Position numbers and translations under genes: made by a program
Part shown: in pieces, positions 11,979 through 24,000 of the stretch
Numbering within the stretch: position 1 is the first letter of the stretch
Layout of the letters: each line of letters starts with the position of its first letter
Source of the DNA: Cryptomeria japonica
Taxonomy: Eukaryota; Streptophyta; Pinopsida; Cupressales; Cupressaceae
DNA length: 64,000 nt
Direction: 5' to 3'
Assembly: GCF_030272615.1 (NCBI RefSeq)
Contig: NC_081412.1
Location: 98,703,796-98,767,795 of the forward strand
Notes under the pieces: generated by a model
Database searches by the model: none
What the model was told of the DNA's origin: nothing
What the model saw: the letters and a program-made list of their open reading frames with translations, nothing else

Positions 11979-13622
11979 CTACACATTTCTAGTTTTCATA
12001 GGACCACACAAATCAGTATGCACAAGATCAAGCAAGTTGTCAGCAATGAAAGATTTACCTTTAAAGGTTGAGGAAGACATTTTCCCCAATTGACACTCTC
12101 TACACAAGGTATTATCCGGTTTGCTTAGCACCGGCAACCCTCTAACTACCTTGATCTTACTAGCCTTCACAATGTTATCAAAGTTTACATGGCAAAGTCT
12201 CCTATGCAATATCCAACTATCATCAAGCTTAGCCATAAGACATGTACTTACATTTGCATTCAAATGAAATAGGTTACCTTTGGTCTGCATGCCGGTGGCC
12301 ACCAATTTACCATCTTTTCCTTTGATTCTGCAAACTCCATTCTTGAATTCCAGAATGAGGTCACTGTCATTTAGCTGGGCAACACTTAGAAGATTGTGTC
12401 TGAGACCATCAACCCAGTACACATTGTCAGCACTGCTCTTTCCATTTAGAGAGATGGACCCTTTGCCTTTGACCATGCATGGTGCATCATTGCCAAAGCG
12501 AACCACACCACCATCATACTCCTCCAAGGATAGAAACTTGCTCCGGTCACCTATCATATGGTGAGAACAGCCACTGTCAATGATCCACTCATTGGAATTA
12601 TCAAACCGGGAGACAAGAGCCTTCTTGTTTGCCACATCTTCCTTTACAGCAACAAACACAATGTCTTCATTCTCTTCATCTTCTGATTCCTCATCTGTGA
12701 CACCTTCATCAACTGCCACAAAATAGTTTCTCTGATTTCCTCCTTTGAATTTCCTGAACCTTTCTAGTTTGTCCTTGTTATCGCCATTAGGACAGTTTAT
12801 AGCAATATGTCCTATCCAGTTATAAGAAAAACATTTCAAAGGTAGCTTACCTTTGTATTTACCGGTTCCTTTAGGAAGCTTCCTGGCAAGGAGAGCTTCA
12901 AATGCCATCAGAATCTCCTCATCATTCATTTCTCTGCTCTGACTAGGTTCCCCACTAGTGCTAGCCTCTTTTCCTTTTATGGATGGTATAGCATAGGCTT
13001 TAAATGTTGATTCAGTCTTTTGAACACTGCCATCAAAACTATTTAGCTCATAGGCTGTTAACTTGGCTATGATGGAGTCCAAGGATACTTTAGACTTATC
13101 TATTGATCTCAGCTCCTGAATAGCAGCAACCCTTACTGCATAGACCGGCAACAGAGATCTCAGGACTTTACTTACCACAGTGGAATCTTCTATTTTACCA
13201 CCTGCACTCTTGATTTCTCCAACAACCATTTTGATTCTTATTCCATACTGCTGAATGGTCTCACCTTCAACCATCCGCATATCTTCAAACTTCCCTCTCA
13301 GGCTTTCTTCCTTAACCTGTTTTACATGTTCATCACCACCATAGATATTTTCAAGAGCATCCCATACCTCTTTGGGATTTGCCTTGTCCTGAACATCAAT
13401 AAACTCAATGTCAGATAGACTACTAATGAGGGCTTCCATGAGTTGCCCATTTTCTTGTATCTCTCTCTTTTGGTCATCGGTGAGAGTACCGGTAGGGACA
13501 ACATATACATTCTCAACATAACTCCAGTGTTGAACACCCATGCTTCTGATGAATATCTTCATCATGTCTTTCCATATACCAAAATTTTCCCTGTTAAACT
13601 TTGGACCTTCCCTCTTCATCAT
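11979..13622 (-). CDS. Copia gag-protease-integrase N-terminus (copy 2), ends at the same premature stop
   Basis: A 547-residue frame identical in sequence to 6011-7654: gag about 1-250, damaged CCHC knuckle with Tyr267 in place of Cys, protease Asp349-Ser350-Gly351, HHCC zinc region and integrase Asp537, stop at 11979-11981. Sharing both the nonsense codon and the knuckle defect with copy 1 shows that the tandem copies derive from one already defective element and not from two independent insertions. Confidence 0.9.
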   Translation of the reverse strand: MMKREGPKFNRENFGIWKDMMKIFIRSMGVQHWSYVENVYVVPTGTLTDDQKREIQENGQLMEALISSLSDIEFIDVQDKANPKEVWDALENIYGGDEHVKQVKEESLRGKFEDMRMVEGETIQQYGIRIKMVVGEIKSAGGKIEDSTVVSKVLRSLLPVYAVRVAAIQELRSIDKSKVSLDSIIAKLTAYELNSFDGSVQKTESTFKAYAIPSIKGKEASTSGEPSQSREMNDEEILMAFEALLARKLPKGTGKYKGKLPLKCFSYNWIGHIAINCPNGDNKDKLERFRKFKGGNQRNYFVAVDEGVTDEESEDEENEDIVFVAVKEDVANKKALVSRFDNSNEWIIDSGCSHHMIGDRSKFLSLEEYDGGVVRFGNDAPCMVKGKGSISLNGKSSADNVYWVDGLRHNLLSVAQLNDSDLILEFKNGVCRIKGKDGKLVATGMQTKGNLFHLNANVSTCLMAKLDDSWILHRRLCHVNFDNIVKASKIKVVRGLPVLSKPDNTLCRECQLGKMSSSTFKGKSFIADNLLDLVHTDLCGPMKTRNV

Positions 13623-13691
13623 TTGACTAGGATATTTACCTCAAGTGGTTAAGCTTACAACACAGAGGACCTACAGCGCTCTAATACCAAT

Positions 13692-15235
13692 TGATAACTC
13701 AATGATGAACCAATAGTACCAAACCAATACTAAGAGGGGGGGTGAATCTAAACAAACACAAATACAGTCCAAAACCGGTTTGACAGCAAATACTCCAAAT
13801 GATTGGCAAACAGGGATACTGGTTAAAACAGAGTGCAACCGGTAACACCCAGAACAGCTCAAACAATCATAAACCGGTCACTCACTAAGCTTTCCTCTTA
13901 GCTCAATACTATAGTACCATTACACTCTCATGCATGGACAGGTAAACTAACATCAAATCTTCATAACAGTTAGATCAATATGTTTTATAGATAGGCATAA
14001 AACATAAAACCATCATATGCTCAACAGGTAAAAACAAAGCATCACAAGATAAAAGCATTACACATGACACACATATTTTTCACGTGGAAACCCAACTGGA
14101 AGAAACCACGATGGGGATGAATACCCACAAATTGTTTTTGAACTCTTTAGAAGTCCGCTCTGTTAGGAGCCTTGTCCGGTTAAAGACATTACAATAGGTT
14201 CTGCTAGGAACCGATCCTGTTAGGGATCACCCAGTTAAGGGTTAAACCCGGTTAGGGTTACCTTGTTAGAGGATTTCAAGAACTCAATAGCTAAAGGATC
14301 TCCAGAGCTCTTTAGCTTCTCAGAACTCATTAACTTCGAGTTACCCTGTTAAGGGATTTGAATCAAGCCCAGTTAAGGCTACCCTGTTAAGGGATTTCAC
14401 AACTATTGAAGTGGTTAAAGATCAATAGGAATTACAATGATCTGGTAACAACACTTAATGCTAATGCAGATCCATTTTGGCTCCTCTTCTCCTTCTGCAC
14501 ATTCACTTTGCAGGTATCTCTTCTCTCCTTTGGTTTGGCAAGAATCACGTATCACTTCCCTTGGATACACACTCACAACTTTTGCCAACAAACTTAGAAA
14601 GAAACACATCATCGACCTTATAGGAAACAGACAGGTCGATAGCAAAAACCCTAAACCCTAAACCTGTTAGGTTAAGCAATTCAAGTGGTTCAATCCTGAC
14701 CGTTGAATCATACTGCATTAAATGCAACAATCTTGAATCGATCTCAAGACATTCTCCATTGTCCATTATCCACCAATTTCATGGCGGCTGATAACCCATC
14801 ATCCGTTATCACCATTTGACAAACTTCGCACATTCCCGAGGTAGATAGGAATAGTCTTCTTCATGCAAGATCCTTCACGCGCACAGAGCTTACATGGCAA
14901 CGCGACCTGTTCTTCGTTATACTGCTAACTCATCACACAAAGATCACCGATTGAGTCACACAAGCTTGAAGTACTCCAACCGAAAATCCTGAAGTGGAAA
15001 CTACCTACCAACCGGTAGTCACACAATGCTTCCATGTGCCGGTTCCCATAACTACATGCCGGTTCATCTTGAACAAATATGCCGCTACACTTTGGCATAT
15101 ATATACCGGTTCATACATATGTCGGTTCTCTCTTCTCACCTATCACATGTGCCGGTTCACATCATGTCACATATTGACATCAATGACAACATACAATATC
15201 ATTATGTCTTCATGTCGGTTCACATAATGCCAACA
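13692..15235 (-). repeat. Copia LTR 3 (right; 5' LTR of copy 2)
   Basis: A 1544-bp LTR, about 22 bp shorter than LTR 1. Most of the difference is one deletion between GTTAAGGG repeats (near 14230; compare 2298-2325). It has many substitutions relative to LTR 1, so the original insertion is clearly older than the duplication. It ends CAACA at 15235, directly against the CAAGA target duplication. Confidence 0.88.
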
Positions 15236-15240
15236 CAAGA

Positions 15241-16170
15241 TGTGTGGTAAAGTGCAAGGATCATATGAAGAGAACATGCCCATAGATGAAGCCATATGAT
15301 GAGAGGCTCCTAAATCAAGAAGCTACCTAAAGGAATGAAGGTGTATCGATGCAAATAGAGCATGGCCTTTTATCTTGTCTTTGCTACATGTCATAGAGGA
15401 TGACCCAGAATGTGCAGGTCCTAAAGTGGAAGAAGAGGATGCACTAGATGAAGGGGGTTGAATATGCACAATTTGCCTTGTCCTTCTTTAATGGTGACCT
15501 CTTAGAAGACGGAGAAGACTTTGAAGAATCATGTGATTGGGTGTCCTTGGGCTACTCATCTGACTTGGAATCCTTGTGTTTATGCTTCTTGCCTTTTCCA
15601 TGTGAAGCCTTATGTTATGCGGTGCCCTGGGATGCAAGGAGACCTTGTGATCTAAAAGACTTCAATTGATCCATTTAAACCAACTTGGTTTTCTCTCAAG
15701 TGAGTTGAGAAGAAAAATCATCAAGTGAAGGCATGGTGTAATAGGTACCAAGTGCATCTTTGGTGGTGTAAAACGTAGAATCAAAACCTAAATAATCAAG
15801 ACCAAGCTTGGCAAGGATAAACAAAATCAATTGAGAGTCCTCCTTTTGAAAACCACATTGTTGCAATTATAATTTCAAAGACTTGAGTTTGGTGAAGAAG
15901 GCCTAGATGCTATCAAAATTTGTAGGATTCAAGACAATAAGCTCATTCTCCAACTGAAATCCACTCAATGCATCTTGTTTCCCAAACAAGGACTCCAATG
16001 TAGTCCAAATTGGATAGGATATGGTGCAAGACTCAACGTGAAAGAGAAGAGATGGAGACAAAGACATGCATAATGATCAAAAAGCCTCATCACACATATT
16101 GAACCATTTTCTCTCCTCAGAACACTTGTAGGCCCAAGTTTTGTACCCATGGTCACCCTGTATAACCCAT
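15241..16170 (-). pseudogene. Copia gag and protease N-terminus remnant (outer element)
   Basis: Minus-strand translation shows a decayed copia gag: LLFHVESC-like and ESLFGKQDALSGFQLENEL followed by FFTKLKSL and a glutamine-rich LQQCG, typical of the UBN2-type gag of plant copia elements. Several in-frame stops are present. Nearer 15241 lies a protease remnant LDLGASHHM, where the usual Asp-Ser-Gly has become Asp-Leu-Gly. The frame then runs into the insertion site and resumes at 1754. The plus-strand frame 15448-15669 is a shadow of this relic. Confidence 0.72.
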
Positions 16171-16582
16171 ATTTCTTTAGATTAGTCTACATTTATTTTT
16201 TTCAACTATAGTAGTTAAATGGAGCTAGGGGAGTAATATGATTTGGATCCATGATAAATCAATAGAAATGATACAAAAATAGACAAATGCAACAATATAG
16301 ATCCTCTCAATTTAGAAAAAAATCACGTGAATCTAAAAAAAATCAACTCATTTACACAATTTCCAAGAAAAGAATTCAAAAGACAAGATCTAATGTCTCT
16401 AAGTTCCTAGTGAATATTTTGCAAAAATGGACTTGAGATTGTAAAGAACACCACCAGCTTTACAACGTCTACTCATTTGCAAAAAAATAAAGTTCGAATG
16501 TGCAAGTTATGGCCCCAAAAGTGCAAAACTGAAGATCTAACTTCACAAAATTGATATGAAAAATTGTAGCAGGATTTGAAAA
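16171..16582. other. Leader of the outer copia element, left part
   Basis: AT-rich, with no frame resembling a protein. It lies between the gag remnant and a probable plus-strand LTR. The same leader appears to resume at about 18850 on the far side of that insertion. Confidence 0.4.
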
Positions 16583-18849
16583 TGTTGGAGGTGTTGTCAT
16601 TGGCCAGTCTTAAACCACACACACTAAGCAACATATTAAGCTTAGACAATATTAATCAACTTTGAGTGTTTAACACTTTTAAGCTTAGAAGTGTATTCTT
16701 AGTGTGACCATTTACACCAAAAAAAATATTAATCCTAGAAAATGTCAGTCAACTTTAGATGTTTAATACTTTTAAGCCTAAAAATGCAAGCTTATTGTGT
16801 GATGTTTAAGCCATTCCGTTGTGATTAATCTCAAGGAGTAAGTTACAAAGCATTGTTGCAGATCATTGAAGAGGCCCTCATCCACACTGAACATGATCAT
16901 GGTAGAATACTTGGACCATGCTACGTTGATCTTTAGACTTAAACAACAGTAATACAAAACAGGCTCTGTGATTATCGAATCTGAAGAGGCTGATCAGATT
17001 AACAATAAGAATACAAATGAAACGTCAAGTGCCCAAAGACAAACAATATATACAACTATTATAATGGATGAAGAAAGCAAATGAATAAAGACGATGGAGA
17101 CTGTTGACAAGGCATATTATAGTCCATTAGTATTGGCAAATAGAACTCAGAGAACAGTTGACAGCATGAACAGAACAACGATGGTCAAGTAGCGACCATG
17201 ACTACAGCAATTACAGTATGGAAGGAGATGTAATTATATCAAATCAATTTGAAGGCAGCGCTGTTTACTCAAGATTACATTAAGGGGTATGTGCATTTCA
17301 TATTATGTTGGTTGATTGTATTGTTACATGGAACGATTTTATTGAGAGATTCTCATTCAAATGAAGTGCCACTTTTCATAGAAGATAAATCGACTATAGA
17401 AAGGCAGCGATTATGGTCATCTGAATGCAGTGATTATATACAGCAATTTTTAGAAGACTTATATTGGGACAGCGTCTATACTTTTGAAAGGAACTTTATC
17501 AAAATTGATTCTTTCAACTTCAGAATCTTTCATGAGTATTGATCGATGGTTAAATTGGAGAAAACAGCGATATGAATATTGGATGTGAGAAATACGATAT
17601 ACAGACGGCAAATTATAATCATGACAGATCGTATCATATTTTATTAAAGCGATATGAAGAGATAAAAACAGACCGCAAATGATAATTATCATAGATCATA
17701 TCATATTGAAGAATAATATAATCGATGATCTATAATATAGTATGGTATTCTAGTTTGGTGATATAATATAGTTTGATCATATAGTTTGGTAATTTATAAT
17801 TACAATCAATGACGATATAATGTCAAACTAAACATAACCGATGGTTATGAATAAACTCATCAATAAGACATGCCTCTTCACGTATGAGTAAGATGAAGAG
17901 ATATAACTCTTTCACGTAAGGGTAAGGAGGAGATATATATACAGATTAGATATCAGTTTTAAAAGTGTGTGAAAAAATGCATTATGTGTGAACGGTGACT
18001 AGTGAAGTGTGGTGTGATAAAAGGATATATCTCATATGCCCCAGCAGTCTTATGTGTAAAGAAGAGAATATTTGAAGGAAGGAGTGCAGTGTATGATGAA
18101 CAAGTGCATATTCGGGTACACACCCAAGTTCTCGAACAAAAAGAGAACAGCGGATGTGTGATAAAGTTTTCCAAGTATAATATCATACAGAAAAATATGT
18201 TGTGAATAGAAAAAACAATCAAAGTTTATGCACCAAATAGCAAATTTGAGAAGAAAAGTATGTGAAAAGGCAGATTTCAGAGTGTACGGCGGCAGATATA
18301 TAAGTTTATATATGCAGATTTGAAGAGAGTTATATGCAGATTTGTCAATGAAAGAAGATTCAGTTGTAAAAGGAATAGTTGCAGATTCATGAGAAAGAGT
18401 ATATGTATGCGAGGAAAAAATATATGCAGATTTGAGAAGATCAAATTGTCTATCATTTGTTGTTATAGCAACATTGTCAAGGTGGAAAATCAGATTTATC
18501 TGAAGCGAGTTGGTGCTCACGAATTCTGAAGTGGGAATTGGTATTCCAATCGGTTTGGTGCTTCCAATGGGTTGGTGCCTCTAGTAGGTTGCTGCCTATG
18601 AACATTGTAAAAGAAGATATTCATATAAAAGCATTGATTTTCCATGATTTTCTCTCACAACACGTATATATCTTGTCTTTATATTAGTTAGATCACATAT
18701 GAACGTTGGTATGCAATGAATATTTTAACAAGATAAGCTATATAGTTGTGATTGAAGTTGAAAGAGTTTAAATTAGTAAAATTTGTTGTTATACTCATTC
18801 ACCCCCTCCACCTCCCCCTACCCCCGTCAGTATAACCGTATGCTCTTCA
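16583..18849 (+). repeat. Probable plus-strand solo LTR inserted in the leader
   Basis: It starts TGTTGGAGGTGTT and ends with the U5-like pattern CATTCACCCCCTCC...GCTCTTCA seen at the ends of other copia LTRs here. A TATA-like GATATATATACAG (about 17931) sits in its right half. The flanks are similar but not identical (GAAAA left; GGAAAA right), so the exact right end and target duplication are uncertain by a base. There is no primer-binding site or coding sequence next to it, hence a solo LTR. The short frame at 17249-17542 is not recognised and is probably chance. Confidence 0.45.
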
Positions 18850-19620
18850 GGAAAAAAATCACCAACACCACTAGATTGGTGTCGAAATCAACTTTCTGAC
18901 AATATCTTGTTTGTGTGATATTGAATCCATATGACCAAGTTATAGCGAAAAAATGACAAGTAGGGCATAAGGCAAACTAGGTCCAAAAATAGAATATTTC
19001 CAAAATATTCCCTACTGTCGAAAGAAGTAGTGCTATAAATAGAGATCACACCAAATTTAGAGGCACCACCAAAATGAGAGGTTGACATCACGCACATTTA
19101 GGTCTAGTGCAAGGTACAACAAGTGTAGGCCTGTGCAAGCAATTTAATGCCCTTTTTATTTTTGAAGAAAGTTTGCAAAAATTGTTTATCTAACCTACAA
19201 TTTTTTTCTATGTGGTTTTCATTCATTCATGCAAGTGGTAAAAATGTATGGATCCATATCAATTGTACGAAATTTGTGCACGAAACTAAAACCCTCAAAA
19301 AAATCACCCTAGTTTTTCTAGTCACCAAAATTGGCATTTGGATAGGGGATCTTAGGTTTTTGGCCGCTTTGAGTGCATTAGTGACATTTGTTTTACTCTA
19401 AAGTGCCCATATATTGCTAAACCTTGAATTTTGCCTTGATTTTCGTTTCCTCGGCCAAATTGACCTAAAAACTTCAATTACTCAATTTTTGACAAAATAA
19501 CAGTCGATCTATAGGCTATGGGACACAACAAACGTGGTGGCAAGATTTGTTTGAGCCCAATGTGCACAAAAAAATCTCTCAAGGTTGAGCCCCTCAAGAA
19601 TATGGACACGAATTTAGTAG
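18850..19620. other. Leader of the outer copia element, right part
   Basis: Non-coding stretch between the probable solo LTR and the primer-binding site at 19621-19634. No frame resembles a known protein. Confidence 0.45.
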
Positions 19621-19634
19621 ATCCTCTGATACCA
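19621..19634 (-). other. Primer-binding site of the outer copia element
   Basis: Minus strand reads TGGTATCAGAGGAT directly after the LTR end. The first eleven bases match the initiator-Met tRNA type site used by most plant copia elements. Confidence 0.8.
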
Positions 19635-19998
19635 TGCAAAACTTGTTGATTCAACCTCACAGGCCAAGAATCCTCTACAAGCACACCACTTGTCACAAAG
19701 AGAAATCAAGCAAGGATAATTTGCTCAACACAACTGTAGAATTCTATATTGATTGCACAAAAGAATATTATTACAATAAATGAATGAATCCTTATTAAAG
19801 GATGAATGAAACCTGAGATGCAAAACCCTAAAGCAAGATTAAATTAGCTACTGCCAAGTGTCACAGTCATAATGAATGAGACAACTTATTAGTCTAATTG
19901 AATAAAAATAAAAGCACCTAAGTTTACTTTAAGTGAATAAAGTAATTAAAAGACCTAATTAATTAAATAATTAGATAATTGTCCTAATTACTCCAACA
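19635..19998 (-). repeat. 5' LTR of the outer copia element
   Basis: A 364-bp partner of 282-605, TGCAAAAC...CTCCAACA on the plus strand. It is followed at 19999 by TATCT, the right copy of the target duplication. Confidence 0.85.
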
Positions 19999-20003
19999 TA
20001 TCT

Positions 20004-20721
20004 TTACTAACTTACATATCACTTATGCCTATAGATAACTAAACTTTGCAATGGATTGACAAAATGTAACTTTATCGTTAATCAGTGCCAAAATTATTGT
20101 ATTCATATCAAAACACCTTATAATGTCTCATCAAAATTCACCAAATTTAATGATATTACTTATTATGAAATGTCTATTTATTAACCTCTTAACAATCTCC
20201 CACATCAAGAGCATAATTTTTTTACAATTATAAAAAATAAAAATTTCAACAAATTTTTAAGACGACTTCAATATCAATGTTTAAGATTGAAGAATGTAAC
20301 ATTATCACAATGAAAAAGTTTTTAGTATTGTACATAATAACTCAATATATAATAAGTTAATGTCAAAAATAAAAGATCTACTAAAATATATGAAATATCA
20401 AATAATTGTAACACCATAATAATTATTAAGAACTTTTATTTACTCTTCAATTTTGTATTAAATTAAAAAAACATCACAAAAGCTAGTCAATTGCAACTCA
20501 TCATTGTTGAGATGATGCAAGTGCTATGAAATTCCAAATCATCTTGATTGCATCTTGTAAAATATTTACCCAAAATTTCAAAGCAAATATGGCATTTCTT
20601 TAATGATTTAATAACATTTTCAAATTTTGCTCTGAGGTATGAAAGCACTTCTATTTGAATTCTTTTTAGGTCTTTTAACAAATTCCCTTGATATAAGTAA
20701 GGAAAGCAATTAATGATTCTT
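20004..20721. other. AT-rich intergenic DNA
   Basis: Nothing recognised. This is the right flank of the outer element's insertion site. Confidence 0.4.
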
Positions 20722-21040
20722 GACACTCGTTATGTTTTTTCACATTTTTTCTAGCTTGCTTAAATGTTCCAACAATCTCTTTATTTTCATAACATTTTTT
20801 TAAAACCAAAAGACAAAGAATCAATCCCTTGTCCAAAGTGATTATCATCACAAATTTGAAAAGACACATAATTATTAAATGACACTCTTTATGTTTTTTC
20901 ACATTTTTTCTAGCTTGCTTAAATGTTCCAACAATCTCTTTATTTTCATAACATTTTTTTTAAACCAAAAGAGAGAATCAATCCCTTGTCCAAAGTGATT
21001 ATCATCACAAATTTGAAAAGATACATAATTATTAAATGGC
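20722..21040. repeat. 159-bp tandem duplication
   Basis: The block starting GACACTCGTTATG at 20722 is repeated at 20881 (GACACTCTTTATG) and remains nearly identical through AATTATTAAAT. Period 159 bp, two copies, few differences. Minus-strand frames run through both copies but match no family I know. Confidence 0.8.
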
Positions 21041-24000
21041 TTACCTTTGTCTCTTATAGACACTAACTCATATATAGAGTTTTGAAGATAAAACTTTGAA
21101 TTCTTCACTTAAAGTCATGCATTAAGAAGATTATGTTATGACAAAAATTACAATTGACAACACAATCAAGATAAGAAAAAATGTTAGTAATAAAAATAGG
21201 TTTTTGAAAGGCCCAAAATCCTTATACAAAATACAACTGCATTACAAAAACAAACAAAGAGCAAAAAGGCCAAAAGTAAAACCAAATGGACAAACAACTC
21301 AAGAATCAAGGAGAACAAAAGAACTTTTCTCTTATGGATGCAAACTTATTTATGGAGTATTTCGAGAAAAAAAAATATATCTTGTTTACTTTAACCAAAG
21401 CATTAAAAATGTTATATTATGTCAAGGCAAATTGGAAAATTTCCACTTATGCTTAAACATCATCATGCTTAAATATATGAAGAAGTCAGAGAATGGAGTT
21501 AAGTTACCTTTAGTATATTTCTAACTAGAAAATTGAACAACGCCTTGTTGCCACAAATGTATATAAAAGCTAGTCACACGTTATAATCACCCTTTTCAAG
21601 TTTCTAATTGATCATTTAACTTAGGTTTTCAAGAAAAATGATTACAAAGGTAATATGTAGTTAACCTATTTAAAGAAAATAAACAAAATGTAACTGAAAA
21701 CCAATTGATAATAACCATCAAATTGTCATATAGATCAACGAAGTAATTTTCAAGTTCAACTTTTGTTGTAATGTCCCTTACAATGGAGAAACACATATTG
21801 AAATATTAACCCATCAATGAATCAGCCTTAGCAAAACATATATTTGGATAGTAAAGAATAACTACTTTATAAGACGCATGAAACAAATTGAAATTTATAA
21901 CCATTTTCTATAGGATAAGATGTTTCAATTAAGTAATTTAAGTGTTCTAGTTTTGAATTGAATAAAAAAGCTCCAAATTAGAACATCATTAAGATATTAT
22001 TATTAAAGTAACATTAATCTCTTAATTATTTACTGGACGATTGAATTTATTTGATAATTTTTCATTAAGAATGAAAATGAGATTTTTTAAAAGATTTTAC
22101 CACCTTCTAAAAGAAAAGATAAAGTAGACATGAAAGCCCAACCAAACAACAAAAAAACAATAAGGATTTAAGAGCTCAAACATTTAATATTCATCTTTAT
22201 CATGTTTGATATATCTTATTAAATTAGAAGATTCTTGAACTAAGCACATAAGGTCAATCTCAAAACATATTTTATTTTAATACAAACACTACAAAAAAAA
22301 ATTAATTTAAAAATTCCTTCACTTTCAATTACATGAACTTTCATCTAAAATCATAAAATAGTCCAAAATATTTACATTAAATTTTGTACAAACATTTCAA
22401 ACATTTAAAGAAAATAAATTAGATCAATCACCGAAGATTGTTGGGCTTAAAAGTTCTAGGCAATTTAAGTGAGACTTAAATCATCATGTCTTACTCTAGA
22501 ATTTTTGTGGTGGATTGAGCAACCACTGTTTTTCATATCTATGCATCCAAAATTTTATGGCCAAAAATTGATGGCTTTCATCAAGGTAATTATAAAGGGA
22601 TTGGATTTACCACCTTCGACTTATAGTCAAAGGTTTGAAGTCAGAAATCCTCTTGTCATTAAAATTGGTATTTTTGCTCTTATTATTTTCACATAAACAT
22701 GGTAGACTGCCTTCATACAAAACATCTAATTGTTACTCAAAAGACATCAATAATTGCAGTTTTGCCTTCATTATTTTTAGTCATTACAGACCAAATATCG
22801 TCTGATAGCTAGTCGCTTGTTTGGTATTTCCATGTACCTGAAGTCAACCCAAATACAACAGGCACCAGGAATATAAAATAATGTAACATTGAAGCATCTA
22901 CTTGTACAAGGAATGCACTTAGCATTCCTGCCAAACAAAAAAGTTCTCTTCTCTCGCAGGTTAAAAAATGATATCTAAATGTACACATCTGTTCCTACGT
23001 TGTATTTCCGAAGGACAAATGTTGAATAGAATTCAGAATGCTCTTTCCACAACTTTGTAAGGCTTGCACCAGATAGTTCCATATCTAGGACAATAGTTTA
23101 CTTGATCTTTAGAAACAATGAATCACAAAGAACACAAGTAACGATCACATTTCAGCTGTCCCTGACACAATCATGAGTTTCCTGGATCACCCTGTGATTT
23201 TTCTATTGTTGGGGATCATCCAAGCACAGATTTAATACTTGATTCTAATACAGCCTCACTGGTACAGCTTATTCAAAGACGCATAGGGCATGTTGAAATT
23301 CAAATTGTGCAGGGAAATATAAAGACTACCAGTAAAAACAATGTTGGTTTTGAATTTTGCCTGCATGGCCAAGCACCCTATAAGAGGAAAACAAACAGCA
23401 AAACAACAAGTCACGGTGGAAAATCAATCAGAAATAAACACAAAATTGTTGGTATAATTGATTTCAATATGAATGAGCTCACTACATGGGCTCGTTTGGA
23501 TTAAATAAATCTCACCTAGGCTTTAAGTTGAAAAACTCACTCTGCATTTGCATCTTAATTCTCCTCATTGCTGTCCCAAATTTGCAGGACAATCAACATT
23601 AGGTCAAAACCTTCTAATTTTAAAAAAGCAATGCAAAGGAATAGAAAAGGCAAATCTACATTATACAGATGTGGCTTTTGTCTGAATAGAAACAGATAAA
23701 TCTATATTATAATGTTCGTAGTGCAGGATTCCTAGAAAAAATTCTCGTGCAATATGAGAAGTTGTACATCCAATGTTTTTCCATTAGACATTTAATATTT
23801 GAAAAAGTAATTTTCCAATATAAATTTACAGTTTTACTATTAAATAATGTAAATGCATTCTTCTGAAAAAAAATACGGTATACATGTACGCCTACTTTAA
23901 GCTTGCTTCATGGAAAATTCATGGACACTAAAGGCTCTTCTGCGCTCTCATTTAAAAATAAATAGCAAGTTGAAGTCAGTGCATTGTCTAAATAGTGTTT

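Larger units (their letters stand above)
1755..15235 (-). mobile_element. Tandem (three-LTR, two-internal) Ty1/copia insertion, minus strand
   Basis: Layout on the plus strand: LTR 1755-3320, internal 3321-7723, LTR 7724-9288, internal 9289-13691, LTR 13692-15235. The whole unit is flanked by one 5-bp duplication, CAAGA (1750-1754 and 15236-15240), so the tandem occupies a single integration site inside the outer element's protease. Both internal regions are 4,403 bp and I noticed only one difference between them (4159 versus 10127). The middle LTR resembles the right LTR over its first 150 bases or so and the left LTR over the rest. That is the signature of unequal recombination between the two LTRs of a single original insertion. 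Confidence 0.9.
282..19998 (-). mobile_element. Old minus-strand Ty1/copia element, split by later insertions
   Basis: Both ends are visible. The left LTR is 282-605 and the right LTR 19635-19998, each TG...CA on the plus strand, and a perfect 5-bp duplication TATCT lies outside (277-281 and 19999-20003). A polypurine tract abuts the left LTR (606-617) and an iMet-type primer-binding site abuts the right LTR (19621-19634), fixing the orientation as minus. Gag and protease remnants read on the minus strand at about 15,410-16,170 and 1,375-1,754 and are interrupted by the younger copia insertion. Only about 770 bp lie between the last recognised coding remnant and the polypurine tract, so integrase, RT and RNase H are missing. 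The element is internally deleted as well as mutated. Confidence 0.88.

Noticed and set aside
15448-15669. 73-codon plus-strand ORF
   Set aside because: Antisense shadow of the decayed copia gag on the minus strand.
20675-21108. Minus-strand ORFs spanning the 159-bp duplication, considered as a possible gene
   Set aside because: The frames differ between the two copies, have no recognised motif and follow from the duplication of AT-rich DNA.
21138-21524. 128-codon plus-strand ORF
   Set aside because: Lys/Asn-rich, in AT-rich DNA, with no homologue I recognise and no regulatory context; chance frame more likely.
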